NCBI RefSeq assembly: GCF_014199535.1 | Contig: NZ_JACHNV010000002.1 | Location: 992,001 to 1,056,000, forward strand | Source of the DNA: Hymenobacter latericoloratus | GTDB lineage: Bacteria; Bacteroidota; Bacteroidia; Cytophagales; Hymenobacteraceae | Length of the DNA stretch: 64,000 bases | Direction of reading: 5' to 3' | Shown here: positions 49,654-59,207 of the stretch, one piece after another | Numbering within the stretch: position 1 is the stretch's first letter | Layout: each line of letters begins with the position of its first letter | The notes under the pieces: generated by a model | The model's input: the letters and a program-made list of their open reading frames with translations, nothing else | Told to the model about the DNA's origin: nothing | Databases searched by the model: none | Position numbers and translations under genes: made by a program

Positions 49654-50391
49654 ATGCCTACACCTACTGCTACCCCTACCCCTGACCCCATCGGCCAGGC
49701 GCTGCTCGCTTATCAGCAAGGCCACCTGAGCGCTACCATAGCCGTGCACAGCTCCGTGGCCGATGAGGAGGTGCTGCCCGCCGCCTACTTTTTCCGCTCC
49801 CTCTGGGAAATGCCCGAAATGGAGCGCACGGCGCTGGAGGAATGCCGCGGCCGGGTGCTCGACCTGGGCGCCGGGGCCGGCTGTCACGCGCTGGAGCTGC
49901 AGCAGCGCGGATTTGCCGTAAAGGCCGTGGATGCATCCGTGGGGGCCGTACAGGTAATGCAGCAGCGCGGCGTGCAGGAAGTGGCTCACCACGATATTTT
50001 CGATGCGGCTCTCACCCAGGGCGAGAAGTTCGATACCATACTGATGCTCATGAACGGCATCGGGCTGGTGGGTACGCTGGAGGGCCTGGAGCGGTTTCTG
50101 GCTCACGCCAAGCACCTGCTGGCACCCGGCGGCCAGATTCTGGCTACTTCCTCCGACATCAGCTACCTCTACGAAGATGAGGAAGGGGCCCTGGTGTTTG
50201 ACCTGAATGGGCCGTATTACGGTGAAGTAGAATACACCATGCAGTACGCCAACGAAACGGGGTCGGCTTTCCACTGGATTTTCACCGATCCGGCCTTGCT
50301 GCAGGACTACGCCGAGGCCGCTGGCTACGAGGTAGAATTCCTGGAAGAAGACGACCAGCAGCAGTACCTCGTTCGGCTGACGGTGCGCTAA
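49654..50391 (+). CDS. Class I SAM-dependent methyltransferase
   Basis: 245 residues. The Rossmann motif I is VLDLGAGAGCHALEL (about 70-85), followed by VKAVDAS and FDTILMLMNGIGLVG. The target is unknown. The ATG at 49654 is chosen over a long upstream extension that would overlap the DUF2256 gene on the other strand. The first residues are Thr/Pro-rich (MPTPTATPTPDP). Confidence 0.85.
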   Translation: MPTPTATPTPDPIGQALLAYQQGHLSATIAVHSSVADEEVLPAAYFFRSLWEMPEMERTALEECRGRVLDLGAGAGCHALELQQRGFAVKAVDASVGAVQVMQQRGVQEVAHHDIFDAALTQGEKFDTILMLMNGIGLVGTLEGLERFLAHAKHLLAPGGQILATSSDISYLYEDEEGALVFDLNGPYYGEVEYTMQYANETGSAFHWIFTDPALLQDYAEAAGYEVEFLEEDDQQQYLVRLTVR

Positions 50392-50471
50392 ATCATTGGC
50401 AGTTCACTGGAGCTGCCAGCTACCGGGTAGCCGTCCGGCTGAGGTAGCTTACCACATATAATTTCTTTCGT

Positions 50472-50924
50472 ATGTCTGCTGTTTTTGAACGTATGTACAC
50501 CGTGCGCTGGGCCGATATGGACCCCAATGGCCACATGCGTCACTCGGCCTACGCCGACTATGCCGCCCAGCACCGCATTGAGTATCTCGCTCAGCATGGC
50601 TTCACGCTGCAGCGCTTCGCTCAACTCAGCCTTGGGCCCATTCTGTTTCGGGAGGACACCCGCTTTCTGAAGGAGCTGCACCTCAATGAAGTTCTGCGCG
50701 TAACCGGGGAGCTCTCGGGCCTGAGCGAAGATGGCTCGCGCTGGAACATCATTCATACCCTGCACAAGGCCGACGGGCGCCCGGCGGCCACGGTGGCGGT
50801 AGAGGGCGCCTGGCTCGACCTGCGGGCCCGTAAACTGCTGGTGCCGCCCGCCGAAATAACGGCTCTTATGCAGGAATTGCCCCGGCACGAATCGTACACT
50901 GATATCGTTCGGAAGTCCAGCTAG
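50472..50924 (+). CDS. Acyl-CoA thioesterase, hotdog fold
   Basis: 150 residues of the 4-hydroxybenzoyl-CoA thioesterase type. RWADMDPNGHM near the N-terminus contains the catalytic Asp, followed by AYADYAAQHRIEYL. It hydrolyses an acyl-CoA. The exact substrate is unknown. It lies 80 bp after the methyltransferase gene on the same strand. Confidence 0.85.
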   Translation: MSAVFERMYTVRWADMDPNGHMRHSAYADYAAQHRIEYLAQHGFTLQRFAQLSLGPILFREDTRFLKELHLNEVLRVTGELSGLSEDGSRWNIIHTLHKADGRPAATVAVEGAWLDLRARKLLVPPAEITALMQELPRHESYTDIVRKSS

Positions 50925-50986
50925 CAGCAGACAGCCGGCGCCGGCCAATGCCTGCCGTAGCGGGCCGGGCTTCGGTGGGCGTCGGC

Positions 50987-51523
50987 TTACCGTACGGCTT
51001 TTGCAATGCGCTCTACCTGCTTTTGGTGATGAAGCACGTGGTCGAGCATGAAATCCAGGGTCTGGTAGATGGTGAGCATGCCCGAGCGCGGATGCTTGAA
51101 AATGGCGCGGTCGAGGAGGGTGCCGGGATATTCGTTGAGCAGGCGCTCCAGGCGGCGGCGCACGGCCTCCCACTCGGCTCGCAGCTCCGGCAGCGGCGGT
51201 ACTTCCGTCGGCGTTAGCTTGGCGAGGTGGGCGGGGGCCTTAAAGCGTGTAAATGGCAGCCGCAGCAGGGCCCGCAGCAGCCACGATTTCAGGGTGGAGC
51301 CTACCCCGGCTTTGGCCAGCGCATCGGCTTGCAGCAGCTTTTTCTCCATGTACTGGCCAATCCCCGTTTCGGCAACAACCAAATGCTGCACTACCTGCAC
51401 CGCCGACCACTGGCCCGGCCCCGGGGCCTGCTGGGCTTTGTTGCCCAGGGCGGCAACCGACTGCAGTAAGCGGGCGGTAGCGTGTTCGAGTTGCTCGAAG
51501 CGAAGGTGTAACCGATGATTCAT
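50987..51523 (-). CDS. DinB family protein
   Basis: 178 residues forming a four-helix bundle. Metal-binding histidines are seen in VVQHLVVAE and DHVLHHQKQ. Family members include thiol-dependent transferases; the role here is unknown. It is convergent with the thioesterase gene, 62 bp apart. Confidence 0.82.
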   Translation of the reverse strand: MNHRLHLRFEQLEHATARLLQSVAALGNKAQQAPGPGQWSAVQVVQHLVVAETGIGQYMEKKLLQADALAKAGVGSTLKSWLLRALLRLPFTRFKAPAHLAKLTPTEVPPLPELRAEWEAVRRRLERLLNEYPGTLLDRAIFKHPRSGMLTIYQTLDFMLDHVLHHQKQVERIAKAVR

Positions 51524-51736
51524 GGGGTAGGGGCAAGCGTAGCGTTGGGCAAAAGGTACATAAATTATGCCCGTCCTGTTTAGCTACTCAACAGCCAGGG
51601 GGGCTTTGGTGGCCAGATTTCCGGTCCTTTCCGGGCCCGGCAGCCTCTGTATTCGCCTACACTCCCGGAGCCGCCTAACTCCCCCTGGGCCCGGGCAAAT
51701 ATAGAGGCCGCTCGGATGCCGGGGCGTCAAAAACGC

Positions 51737-51763
51737 AAAAAGCCCGCGTGCAGCGGGCTTTTT
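51737..51763. terminator. Intrinsic terminator of pdhB
   Basis: An 11-bp stem AAAAAGCCCGC/GCGGGCTTTTT with a 5-nt loop, effective on both strands. It lies in the 283-bp gap 51524-51806, which has no gene. Confidence 0.9.
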
Positions 51764-51806
51764 GGTATTACAGACGAGGGCAACCCGGGTTGCCGAGGGG
51801 GCGTGA

Positions 51807-52790
51807 CTACCGGTTTACGTAGAGCACTTCTTTTACGGCTTTCACTGTGCGCTCCACGTTGGGTAGGGAGGCTTCAATGAGGGTAGGGGCGTAGGGCAGG
51901 GGTACGTCCATGCAGGTGATGCGCAGCACGGGCGCGTCAAGGTAGTCGAAGGCGCGGCGCTGCACCATGTACGCCAGCTCCGAGCTGATGCTGGCCAGCG
52001 GCCAGGCTTCTTCCACTACCACCATGCGGTTGGTTTTCTTCACCGATTCTACCAGCGTATCGTAGTCGATAGGACGTACGGAGCGCAGGTCGATTACTTC
52101 GGCCTTGATGCCTTCCTTGGCCAGCTCGTCGGCGGCGGCCAGGGCTACCTTCATCATTTTGCCGAAGCTCACGATGGTAACCGACTCGCCTTCGCGCACC
52201 ACATTGGCCTTACCAATCGGAATCAGGTACTCTTCCTCGGGCACCTCGCCCTTGTCGCCGTACATCAGCTCCGACTCCATGAAAATCACTGGGTCGGCGT
52301 CGCGGATAGCCGACTTCAGCAGGCCTTTGGCGTCGTAGGGGGTAGAGGGTACCACCACTTTCAGGCCGGGGGTGTTGGCGTACCAGTTCTCGAAGTTCTG
52401 GGAGTGCTGCGAGGACAGCATGCCGGCGTTGCCGGTGGGGCCGCGGAACACAATGGGGCAGGAGTACTGCCCACCCGACATGGAGTAGATTTTGGCGGCC
52501 GAGTTAATCACCTGGTCAATGGCTACCAACGAGAAGTTGAAGGTCATGAACTCGATGATGGGTAGCAGGCCATTGGCGGCGGCACCCACCCCGATGCCGG
52601 CGAAGCCCAACTCGGCAATGGGCGTGTCAATCACGCGCTCCGGCCCGAATTCGTCGAGCATGCCCTGGCTTACTTTGTAGGCGCCGTTGTACTCGGCTAC
52701 TTCTTCGCCCATCAGAAACACGCGCGGGTCGCGGCGCATTTCTTCAGACATGGCTTCACGCAGGGCTTCCCGGAATTGGATGGTCCGCAT
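51807..52790 (-). CDS. pdhB: Pyruvate dehydrogenase E1 component, beta subunit
   Basis: 327 residues. It starts [19 protein letters not shown] and has [30 protein letters not shown], and [12 protein letters not shown]; the C-terminal transketolase domain is complete. With the alpha subunit it decarboxylates pyruvate using thiamine diphosphate. The alpha subunit is not adjacent. Related branched-chain E1 beta subunits are an alternative, but [10 protein letters not shown] and the length favour pyruvate. Confidence 0.92.
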   Translation of the reverse strand: MRTIQFREALREAMSEEMRRDPRVFLMGEEVAEYNGAYKVSQGMLDEFGPERVIDTPIAELGFAGIGVGAAANGLLPIIEFMTFNFSLVAIDQVINSAAKIYSMSGGQYSCPIVFRGPTGNAGMLSSQHSQNFENWYANTPGLKVVVPSTPYDAKGLLKSAIRDADPVIFMESELMYGDKGEVPEEEYLIPIGKANVVREGESVTIVSFGKMMKVALAAADELAKEGIKAEVIDLRSVRPIDYDTLVESVKKTNRMVVVEEAWPLASISSELAYMVQRRAFDYLDAPVLRITCMDVPLPYAPTLIEASLPNVERTVKAVKEVLYVNR

Positions 52791-52903
52791 ACTTGTCAGG
52801 TGCTTGTCAGATCAGAAAGAAAAAGCCGGCTCTAAACCGGCGCGTAAAGCTACGACGAGTAACTGGGACGGACAAACAATGCATCTGCGCAGTATCCACG
52901 GTA

Positions 52904-53125
52904 TTACCCGAATAGTGAGTAAGCAAAGCAAAAGCAGCACAGCGCCACCAGTGGCAAAAAAACACGAACAACCCTTACTGCCTTTGATTCTCCTTTGCTC
53001 ACCCAAAATACTACACCTACACCACCTATAATTACACCAAAGAGAATGGCTGCCGCCGCTATAATATAGCCTGCCAAACTAAGTATGGCGGTTTCGTTGA
53101 GTAAGATTGAATTTAGAGTTGTCAT
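52904..53125 (-). CDS. Small two-helix membrane protein
   Basis: 73 residues with two membrane helices (about 14-42 and 52-72) and a short basic turn (SKGESKAVR). No family was recognised. It sits between pdhB and the OmpA/TPR gene on the same strand. Confidence 0.55.
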   Translation of the reverse strand: MTTLNSILLNETAILSLAGYIIAAAAILFGVIIGGVGVVFWVSKGESKAVRVVRVFLPLVALCCFCFAYSLFG

Positions 53126-53158
53126 TGCCTGAATAGATCTAAACGGTTCAGCCAGTAG

Positions 53159-54973
53159 TTACCGCAGCGCCTCTAAAAACTGCTTGCCTTTGGCAAAGTC
53201 GCGGAACTCCAGGTCTTCCACGGCGCGGTTGGCGTAGGTGCGGCTGAGTTGCACGGCGCGGCGCAGGTGCATGGCCATGGCGGGCTCGTTCTGCTGGCGG
53301 GCGGCCACAATGGCCAGGCAGTAGTACAGCAGCGGGTCCTGAGGGCGCAGGGCAATGGCTTCGGCGTAGATGTTGGCCGCCCCCTGGTAGTTACCCTTCA
53401 ACACGTAGATGAGGGCGCGGTTCATGATGTTCTGGTAGGTTTTGGAGCTGTAGCTGAGGCTGCGCAGGGCGTCGTCGAGCTGGCCTACCTCAATTTCCAG
53501 AGCGGCCTTATCGGAGAAAATCTTGCTGAGTACGGCCCGCGGGCCGCCCAGCTTGATGGCGTAGTCGTAGTTCTGCAGGGCTTCCAGCTTGTCACCGGCG
53601 CGGTGGTAGGCGCTGCCCACGCGGTAGAACAGCTCGGCGGTGGGGTTGCGGTGGGCGGCCAGGGTGAAGTTCACGGCCGAGCGCCGCAGGTAGGCGCGCT
53701 GCACCTTCGGGTTTACTTCTTTTTCGGAGCGCAGCAGCAGCACCACGGCCAGGTTGTGGTAGGCCTGCCAGAGGCCGGTAGTAGCCACCGAGGTTTCGTA
53801 GATGCGCTGCTTTTCGGCCAGCAGGGGGGTAAGGGTAGCGGAGTAGCGCAGCTCCTCGGGCGTGAGGGCGTCGGCCTCGGTTTGCTTCTCCACAATCTTT
53901 TTGGAGAGCAGATAGATTTCGGAGTCGTAGCGTTTGGGGGCGGTGTAGCGCACGGCAATGGTGCCGAAGCGCATCACCGGGTAAATGTACTGCTCCAGGT
54001 AGTCGTAGAAGGTAAGCCGGCGCAGGCTCTGCTCCTTGGTGGCGTAGGATCCGGGTGTATCGTTGATGAGCAGCAGCACCGAATCGACCTGGGCCGGCTT
54101 CAGAGCCGACTCCTGCACCTTGTTCAGAAACAAATCCCAGCGGCGGTGGTAGGCCTCCGTCTCGAAGTCGATGTTGCTGACTTTGTTGAGGTAGGAATCC
54201 GTATCAACCCGCTTTTTGTAGTAGTTCAGCAGGGCGCGCACCCGTTTATCGGCCAGGCGTGGGTCGTGGCGGTCCAGGGAGTCGGGCGAGTGGCCGGCCA
54301 CAATCATCACCTTGTCGGTGTGCTGGTTGGCCTCGATGAAATCTTCCAGGGCCGCCACGTTCGTGCCCAGGTAGTTGCGGATTTCGGCCTTGCCGGCATC
54401 AAAGAAAAAGGGCATCACCCGGGTGCCGCTCATGTTGTTGCTGGCCGTTTCGGGCAGCAGGGCAATGGTCGTATCCTGGCGCACCACCAAGCGGGAGGTA
54501 GTGACGATGCCGCGCGTCAGCCGGATTTCCTTGCCCTTCACCCGCTTGCCGTTGGGCTTGGTTTCGCGGGCATCGGGGAGGGCCAGCAGCTCGCCGGGGC
54601 TTTTCTGGGGAGCGTAAGGGAAAGAGAACTGCTTCCGGATGACCAGCTTATTTTTCTGCTCCTCATCGTAGAGGTATTCACCGGAGATAAACGTGAGGCG
54701 GCCCACCGTGTCTTCGCGCAGGCCGTTGTTGTAGCGGTAGCTCAGGCCCAGGTTGTAGGCGGCCCCTTTGCGCAAGTGGCTGGCAGATACTTTGGCCGTT
54801 ACCTCAAACAGCACGTTTTCGCCGTTACTTTCCAGTACCGTGGGCTGCACCGTAATTTCCTGGCCGGCCTGAGCATTCTTCAGCACCTTGGCCAGAGGAG
54901 AGCAGGCAGATAGAAAAGACGCGCTGAGCAGGGTACCGGGTACTAGGCGTAACAACGAAATTCTCATGGGCAA
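53159..54973 (-). CDS. Lipoprotein with OmpA-like and TPR domains
   Basis: 604 residues. A lipobox LSAC (C24) marks a lipoprotein. An OmpA-like peptidoglycan-binding domain (about 190-260, VMIVAGHSPDSLDRHDPRLADKR without the full consensus) is followed by TPR-like repeats (about 430-600). Related proteins anchor envelope complexes, including type IX secretion parts, to the cell wall. The exact role is uncertain. Confidence 0.75.
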   Translation of the reverse strand: MPMRISLLRLVPGTLLSASFLSACSPLAKVLKNAQAGQEITVQPTVLESNGENVLFEVTAKVSASHLRKGAAYNLGLSYRYNNGLREDTVGRLTFISGEYLYDEEQKNKLVIRKQFSFPYAPQKSPGELLALPDARETKPNGKRVKGKEIRLTRGIVTTSRLVVRQDTTIALLPETASNNMSGTRVMPFFFDAGKAEIRNYLGTNVAALEDFIEANQHTDKVMIVAGHSPDSLDRHDPRLADKRVRALLNYYKKRVDTDSYLNKVSNIDFETEAYHRRWDLFLNKVQESALKPAQVDSVLLLINDTPGSYATKEQSLRRLTFYDYLEQYIYPVMRFGTIAVRYTAPKRYDSEIYLLSKKIVEKQTEADALTPEELRYSATLTPLLAEKQRIYETSVATTGLWQAYHNLAVVLLLRSEKEVNPKVQRAYLRRSAVNFTLAAHRNPTAELFYRVGSAYHRAGDKLEALQNYDYAIKLGGPRAVLSKIFSDKAALEIEVGQLDDALRSLSYSSKTYQNIMNRALIYVLKGNYQGAANIYAEAIALRPQDPLLYYCLAIVAARQQNEPAMAMHLRRAVQLSRTYANRAVEDLEFRDFAKGKQFLEALR

Positions 54974-55059
54974 CAGGCAGGGGTAGCGCGAAATTCAGAC
55001 AACAAACGGAAAAAGGCAGCCGACAGACGTATCTTGCGGCGAGCTTTCCGCGTAAGTGC

Positions 55060-55088
55060 TTGACACAGGCTACAAATCATTGTATTTT
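55060..55088 (+). promoter_or_regulatory. TTGACA-N17-TATTTT before the PspC gene
   Basis: TTGACA (55060-55065) and TATTTT (55083-55088) are spaced by 17 bp, 43 bp before the ATG. This is close to a sigma-70 consensus, which the primary sigma factor of this phylum does not normally use. Confidence 0.35.
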
Positions 55089-55130
55089 ACATCAGGTTAG
55101 CCACTGCCGGCAACTGGAATAGCAGGAGTT

Positions 55131-55349
55131 ATGAAACGACTAACCGACTTTATTGAAAAGCAGAGCTTCGGCGTCTGCGATGCCATCGGCAAGCGGGTGG
55201 GTTTCTCAACCAGCAGCGTCCGGTTGTCGTTTGTGTACGCGTCATTTTTCACGTTCGGCTCGCCCATTGTGCTGTACTTTGCCCTGGCCTTCTGGATAAA
55301 CGTGCGCCGGGCCCTGCGGCGGCAGCGCAGCACTGTCTGGGACCTGTAA
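55131..55349 (+). CDS. PspC domain protein
   Basis: 72 residues. LTDFIEKQSFGVCDAIGKRVG and the membrane helix VYASFFTFGSPIVLYFALAF form one PspC domain (stress-response membrane protein). No other phage-shock genes are nearby. A strong terminator follows. Confidence 0.85.
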   Translation: MKRLTDFIEKQSFGVCDAIGKRVGFSTSSVRLSFVYASFFTFGSPIVLYFALAFWINVRRALRRQRSTVWDL

Positions 55350-55383
55350 CCCAGGGCACGCCCCGATTTACTGAACTTAACTC

Positions 55384-55423
55384 AAAAGCCTACCTCTGCT
55401 GGAAGCAGCAGAGGTAGGCTTTT
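55384..55423. terminator. Strong terminator between PspC and glycosyltransferase genes
   Basis: An 18-bp perfect stem (AAAAGCCTACCTCTGCTG) with a 4-nt loop and T-runs; shared by two convergent genes. Confidence 0.93.
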
Positions 55424-55424
55424 T

Positions 55425-56582
55425 TTAGCGCAGCAGGTGGTCGGGCAGCTCCGAAAACCGGCGGCGGCCCTGCGCAAAATAGGCCCATACCAAGCTGCCC
55501 TGGTACACACCCGCCCGCTCGGCGGCCCGCAGGCGCGGCGGAAACTGCCGGCGCCGGGCGCGCCAGTAGGAAAGCCGCTTCAGGAAATGCCAATGCGCCC
55601 GCAGGATGGCCCGAAAATCGGGGGTAGCACCTTGCAGCAGCAGGCGCAGGGCCGCTACCCAGTCCAAGGCTACCCGGCTGATGAGCACGGCCGGCAGCTC
55701 GGCGGGGTGGGTGTTTTTGTATACCAGGGCCAGCCCGTTGCGAAAGTTGAGGTAGGTTTTGCGCGGATTCGACTTGTGCAGCGTGCCGCCACCCACGTGA
55801 AACACCGTAGTGCCGCCGTGGTACCACACCTCGTAGCCCGCGTTCTGCAGCCGCCAGCACAGGTCAATTTCCTCCATGTGCGCGAAAAAGGTGGATTCCA
55901 GCCCGCCTAGCTCGTGCCAGGCGGTAGCGCGCACCAGCAGGCAGGCGCCCGTGGCCCAGGCCACCGGGCGCTGGTCGTCGTACTGGCCGGCATCGGTTTC
56001 CAGCGTGTCAAAGAGGCGGCCGCGGCAGAAGGGGTAGCCCAGCTCATCGAGGTAGCCGCCACCAGCGCCGGCGTACTCAAACTGCTGGCGCTCTTCCGGA
56101 TTCTCGCTGTACTGACGGATTTTGGGCTGGCAGGCGGCAATGCGCGGGTTGCTTTCCAGCAGCTCGCGCTGGGGCCGAAGCCAGCCGGGTGTTACTTCCA
56201 CATCAGAATTCAGCAGCACGTAGTACGCAAAGCCAAACGTATCAACCCAGTCAAGGCCGCGCTCTTTTGGGGTGCGCTTCTGCTGAAGCTGATTAACCAG
56301 TGAACCCTCCCAGCGTACGTCATCCAAGGCCGCGTTGTAGCCTCGGCAAAACCCCAGATTATCGGCTAACTGAATAAGCCGCACCTGCGGAAACTCCTGG
56401 GCCAGCAGCGCCACCGAGTCGTCGGAGGAGGCGTTATCGGCCACGAAAATCGTGGCGCCATCAGAGTGCGCTAACACAGAAGGCAGGAACCTTCGGAGAA
56501 AGTCCCGGCCATTCCAGTTCAGAATTACTACCGCTACATCGGCACAAGAGGCAGGTGGCGCTGCCACCGAATCAGAGGCCAA
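55425..56582 (-). CDS. Glycosyltransferase family 2 protein
   Basis: 385 residues, GT-A fold: VVILNWNGRDFLRRF, FVADNASSDDSV, VLLNSDVEV (metal-binding D-x-D region), and the FFAHMEEIDLCWRL helix. It has no membrane helix until the C-terminal part. Likely rhamnosyl- or similar sugar transfer to a surface polymer. Its start overlaps the ebfC stop by 11 bp, which suggests translational coupling. Confidence 0.88.
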   Translation of the reverse strand: MASDSVAAPPASCADVAVVILNWNGRDFLRRFLPSVLAHSDGATIFVADNASSDDSVALLAQEFPQVRLIQLADNLGFCRGYNAALDDVRWEGSLVNQLQQKRTPKERGLDWVDTFGFAYYVLLNSDVEVTPGWLRPQRELLESNPRIAACQPKIRQYSENPEERQQFEYAGAGGGYLDELGYPFCRGRLFDTLETDAGQYDDQRPVAWATGACLLVRATAWHELGGLESTFFAHMEEIDLCWRLQNAGYEVWYHGGTTVFHVGGGTLHKSNPRKTYLNFRNGLALVYKNTHPAELPAVLISRVALDWVAALRLLLQGATPDFRAILRAHWHFLKRLSYWRARRRQFPPRLRAAERAGVYQGSLVWAYFAQGRRRFSELPDHLLR

Positions 56583-56907
56583 AGCCGCCGAGGTCGAGGC
56601 CAGGAATGTTGGGGATAAGGCCCGCGGTTTTGGTTTTGATTTCCTCTTTGGCTTTCTCGCCGGCTTCGTCCATCACTTTGTTCACGGCAGCCACCACCAG
56701 GTCGGCCAGCATGTCGCGGTCCTGGGGCTGGAGCAGGCTTTCGTCAATTTCCAACTTCAGGAGGCGGCGCTGCCCGTTGGCCGTGGCTTTTACCAGCCCC
56801 CCACCCGACTCGGCGGTGGCCGTGAGGTACTGCAGTTGGTCCTGGGCCTGCTTCATCTTGTCCTGAAGCTCTTTCATTTTGCCCATCATGCCCATCATAT
56901 CAAACAT
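56572..56907 (-). CDS. ebfC: YbaB/EbfC nucleoid-associated protein
   Basis: 111 residues starting MFDMMGMMGKMKELQDKMKQ, followed by the conserved beta part (VKATANGQRRLLKLEIDESLL). It binds DNA as a dimer. Length is normal. Confidence 0.92.
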   Translation of the reverse strand: MFDMMGMMGKMKELQDKMKQAQDQLQYLTATAESGGGLVKATANGQRRLLKLEIDESLLQPQDRDMLADLVVAAVNKVMDEAGEKAKEEIKTKTAGLIPNIPGLDLGGFGL

Positions 56908-57231
56908 AGGGAGGTCGTGCTAAGTCCGGCGGACCGGACGGGGTGGAACACCAAAAGGTAAGCGGAACGTTGGGTGGTGTTTCCTGCTAGGCCGAGTGGC
57001 TACCGTAGCCACTTCTGCTCCGGCGGGAAAGCCCAAACGAACGCCCGGCAATTTACGGCAAACCGCCGGAAGCGGCCAGGTTGAAGCGGGAGCAGGGGGT
57101 AGGAAAGCTGTCCATGAGCAGGAGAGGGTGCCCAGCTCGGATAGCCGCGCCCGAACATAAAAAACGGCAACTGCCTGATATATCAGGCAGTTGCCGGGGT
57201 AACCTTGCCAATACGGGGCCGGAGCAGGCCC
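56908..57231. other. Gap upstream of ebfC holding the hemF terminator
   Basis: 324 bp with no supported gene. Apart from the terminator at 57165-57196 only GC-rich, non-repeated sequence is seen. Confidence 0.6.
57165..57196 (-). terminator. Intrinsic terminator of hemF
   Basis: A 32-bp perfect palindrome (CGGCAACTGCCTGATA and complement) followed on the minus strand by TTTTTTATG. Confidence 0.9.
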
Positions 57232-58224
57232 CTAAGCTTGCGCCGCCTCCTGAAGCTCTAGCGCCTCGGGGGCAGCGGCATCAGCAGTTAGCCAGTCGAT
57301 GCCCTTTTGAAGCCACTGCTGGGTAGCCGCTTCGGGCGAGCCGGGCTGGGGTTGCAGGTTGTAGTGCCACTCGCACTGCGGGGGCAAGCTCATCAGGATG
57401 CTTTCGGTGCGGCCGCCCGTTTCCAGCCCGAACTTGGTACCTCGGTCAATGGCCAGGTTGAACTCGGCGTAGCGGCCGCGGCGCACCAGCTGCCACTGCT
57501 TCTGGCGGTCGGTGTAGGGGAGGGCCGCGTTCTGGCGCACAATGGTGGAATAAGCGCGCCCGTACACCTCACCCACGGCCCGCACGAAGGCGAACAGCTC
57601 GGCAAAGGAACCGTCCTTGCCCACCGTCAGGCGGTCGAAGAATAGGCCCCCAATGCCGCGGGTTTCCTGGCGGTGGGGCAGGAAGAAGTATTCATCGGCC
57701 CACTGCTTGAAGCGGGGGTAATAGGTAGCGTCGTGCTGGGCACACATGGCCTCAATTTGCTTGTGAAACCAGCGGGCCTGCGCCACATCCACGTAAATCG
57801 GAGTCAAATCCAGTCCGCCCCCAAACCAGGCCTCGCCGTTGGCCGCCTCGAAGTAGCGCACGTTCATGTGCGAAATCGGCACCAAGGGGCTGCGCGGGTG
57901 CTGCACCACCGACACGCCGGTGGCGAAGTAGCCAGGGTCGGGCATGAGCAGCTGGCGGGCGGCCTGCTCGCTCATGGTACCCCACACGGCCGAAAAGGCT
58001 ACCCCGCCTTTTTCCAGCACCCGCCCTTGCTGAATGACGCGGGTGCGGCCGCCGCCCCCGCCTTCGTGGCGCCAGGCGTCCTCGGTAAAGCGGGCCTCGC
58101 CCCCATCGGCGGCTTCCAGCTGCTGGCACAGCCAGTCCTGAAACTGGCGCATCCAGTCTTCCACCACTACGCGGTTGGCGGGAACGGGGATAGAAGCAGG
58201 TATATTCATCGGAGAAGACATCAT
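57232..58224 (-). CDS. hemF: Oxygen-dependent coproporphyrinogen III oxidase
   Basis: 330 residues. GGGGGRTRVIQQG, NVRYFEAANGEAWFGGGLDL, FFLPHRQETRGIGGLFFDRL and RRGRYAEFNLAIDRGTKFGL are all family signatures. It makes protoporphyrinogen IX for haem, useful beside the cbb3 oxidase genes. Several Met codons lie near the start (58224, 58221, 58209); the first is used. It directly follows the universal stress protein gene by 21 bp. Confidence 0.95.
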   Translation of the reverse strand: MMSSPMNIPASIPVPANRVVVEDWMRQFQDWLCQQLEAADGGEARFTEDAWRHEGGGGGRTRVIQQGRVLEKGGVAFSAVWGTMSEQAARQLLMPDPGYFATGVSVVQHPRSPLVPISHMNVRYFEAANGEAWFGGGLDLTPIYVDVAQARWFHKQIEAMCAQHDATYYPRFKQWADEYFFLPHRQETRGIGGLFFDRLTVGKDGSFAELFAFVRAVGEVYGRAYSTIVRQNAALPYTDRQKQWQLVRRGRYAEFNLAIDRGTKFGLETGGRTESILMSLPPQCEWHYNLQPQPGSPEAATQQWLQKGIDWLTADAAAPEALELQEAAQA

Positions 58225-58245
58225 AGAAGAAGGAAAAACAAGAAA

Positions 58246-59166
58246 TCAGGCCCAGTGCATGGCCGCGTAATCGGGGAGCAGGCGGCGGGCCGACGGCGGG
58301 GCAAGCCGCTCGGCGCACTTCTCACAGCAGGCTTCAGTAGCCGCCGGGCGCTCGGCGGCACGCAGCACCAGCACCGGAATCTGGGTGTGGTAGGCCCGGG
58401 TGGTGGTGTAGCACCTGTCGAAATACTGCAGCAGCTGCCCCGCGCTGCCGGGCGCAATGATGAGCAGCTGGGTTTGGGTGCGGGCGCAGAACTCGCTGCC
58501 GCCCTCCAAGGGAGCATCGTCTTCCAGCAAATGCGGGGTAATCAGGGACCAGGTCAGCTGGGCGGCGGCCTGATTCAGGGCCTGCTTGAGCTGGCGGCGC
58601 TGGGGCCGCTGGGCCGGGGAGTAGAATTGCACCAGGTCCAGGGGAGCCGGGAATGCCTCCCGCAGGGCCGAGAGGCGGGGCAATACGTTCAGCCCGAGGG
58701 AGGTAAAATCGGCGGCCAGGGCCAGGCGGTTGGGCAGGGGGCGGCGGCCCGGCGGCACCACCAGCACCGGGCAGCTCACCAGCTCCGTGATGGCGGCGGC
58801 GTGGTTGCCGGGGGGCGCCTGCCGGTTGCAGTCAACGTGCTCCAGGCCCATCACCACCAGGTCGGCGGCGCAGCGGGCGGCCTCGGCCCGGGCGTGGTCG
58901 TGGAGGCAGCCGGCCAGCACCCGGTAGTGGTAGCGGATGCGGCGCCCGTCCTGGCGGGTAAGCTGCTGGTAGCGCAGGCGCTCCACCAGGCTGCGCAGGC
59001 GCTGCTCCTGCTCGGGCAGGTTGGTGGGCGGCTGGCCGGGACCGGCGCCGGGGTGGCAGTAGAGCAGCACGATTTCGGCGGGCCAGCGCACGGCCAGCTT
59101 GTTGGCGTAGGCCAGGGTGTACTCGGCGGCAGCCGTGTGGTCAAGAGGGACGAGGATGGTTTTCAT
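58246..59166 (-). CDS. Universal stress protein (two UspA domains)
   Basis: 306 residues: TILVPLDHTAAAEYTLAYAN begins the first UspA domain, and a second follows from about 155 (NRLALAADFTSLG). The ATP-binding glycine motif is weak. Such tandem Usp proteins are often linked to respiration genes, as here between hemF and cbb3 maturation genes. Confidence 0.88.
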   Translation of the reverse strand: MKTILVPLDHTAAAEYTLAYANKLAVRWPAEIVLLYCHPGAGPGQPPTNLPEQEQRLRSLVERLRYQQLTRQDGRRIRYHYRVLAGCLHDHARAEAARCAADLVVMGLEHVDCNRQAPPGNHAAAITELVSCPVLVVPPGRRPLPNRLALAADFTSLGLNVLPRLSALREAFPAPLDLVQFYSPAQRPQRRQLKQALNQAAAQLTWSLITPHLLEDDAPLEGGSEFCARTQTQLLIIAPGSAGQLLQYFDRCYTTTRAYHTQIPVLVLRAAERPAATEACCEKCAERLAPPSARRLLPDYAAMHWA

Positions 59167-59207
59167 GCGCGGGGCTGGGCGTAGAGGGAAGGACTTAGAG
59201 GAGAAAA

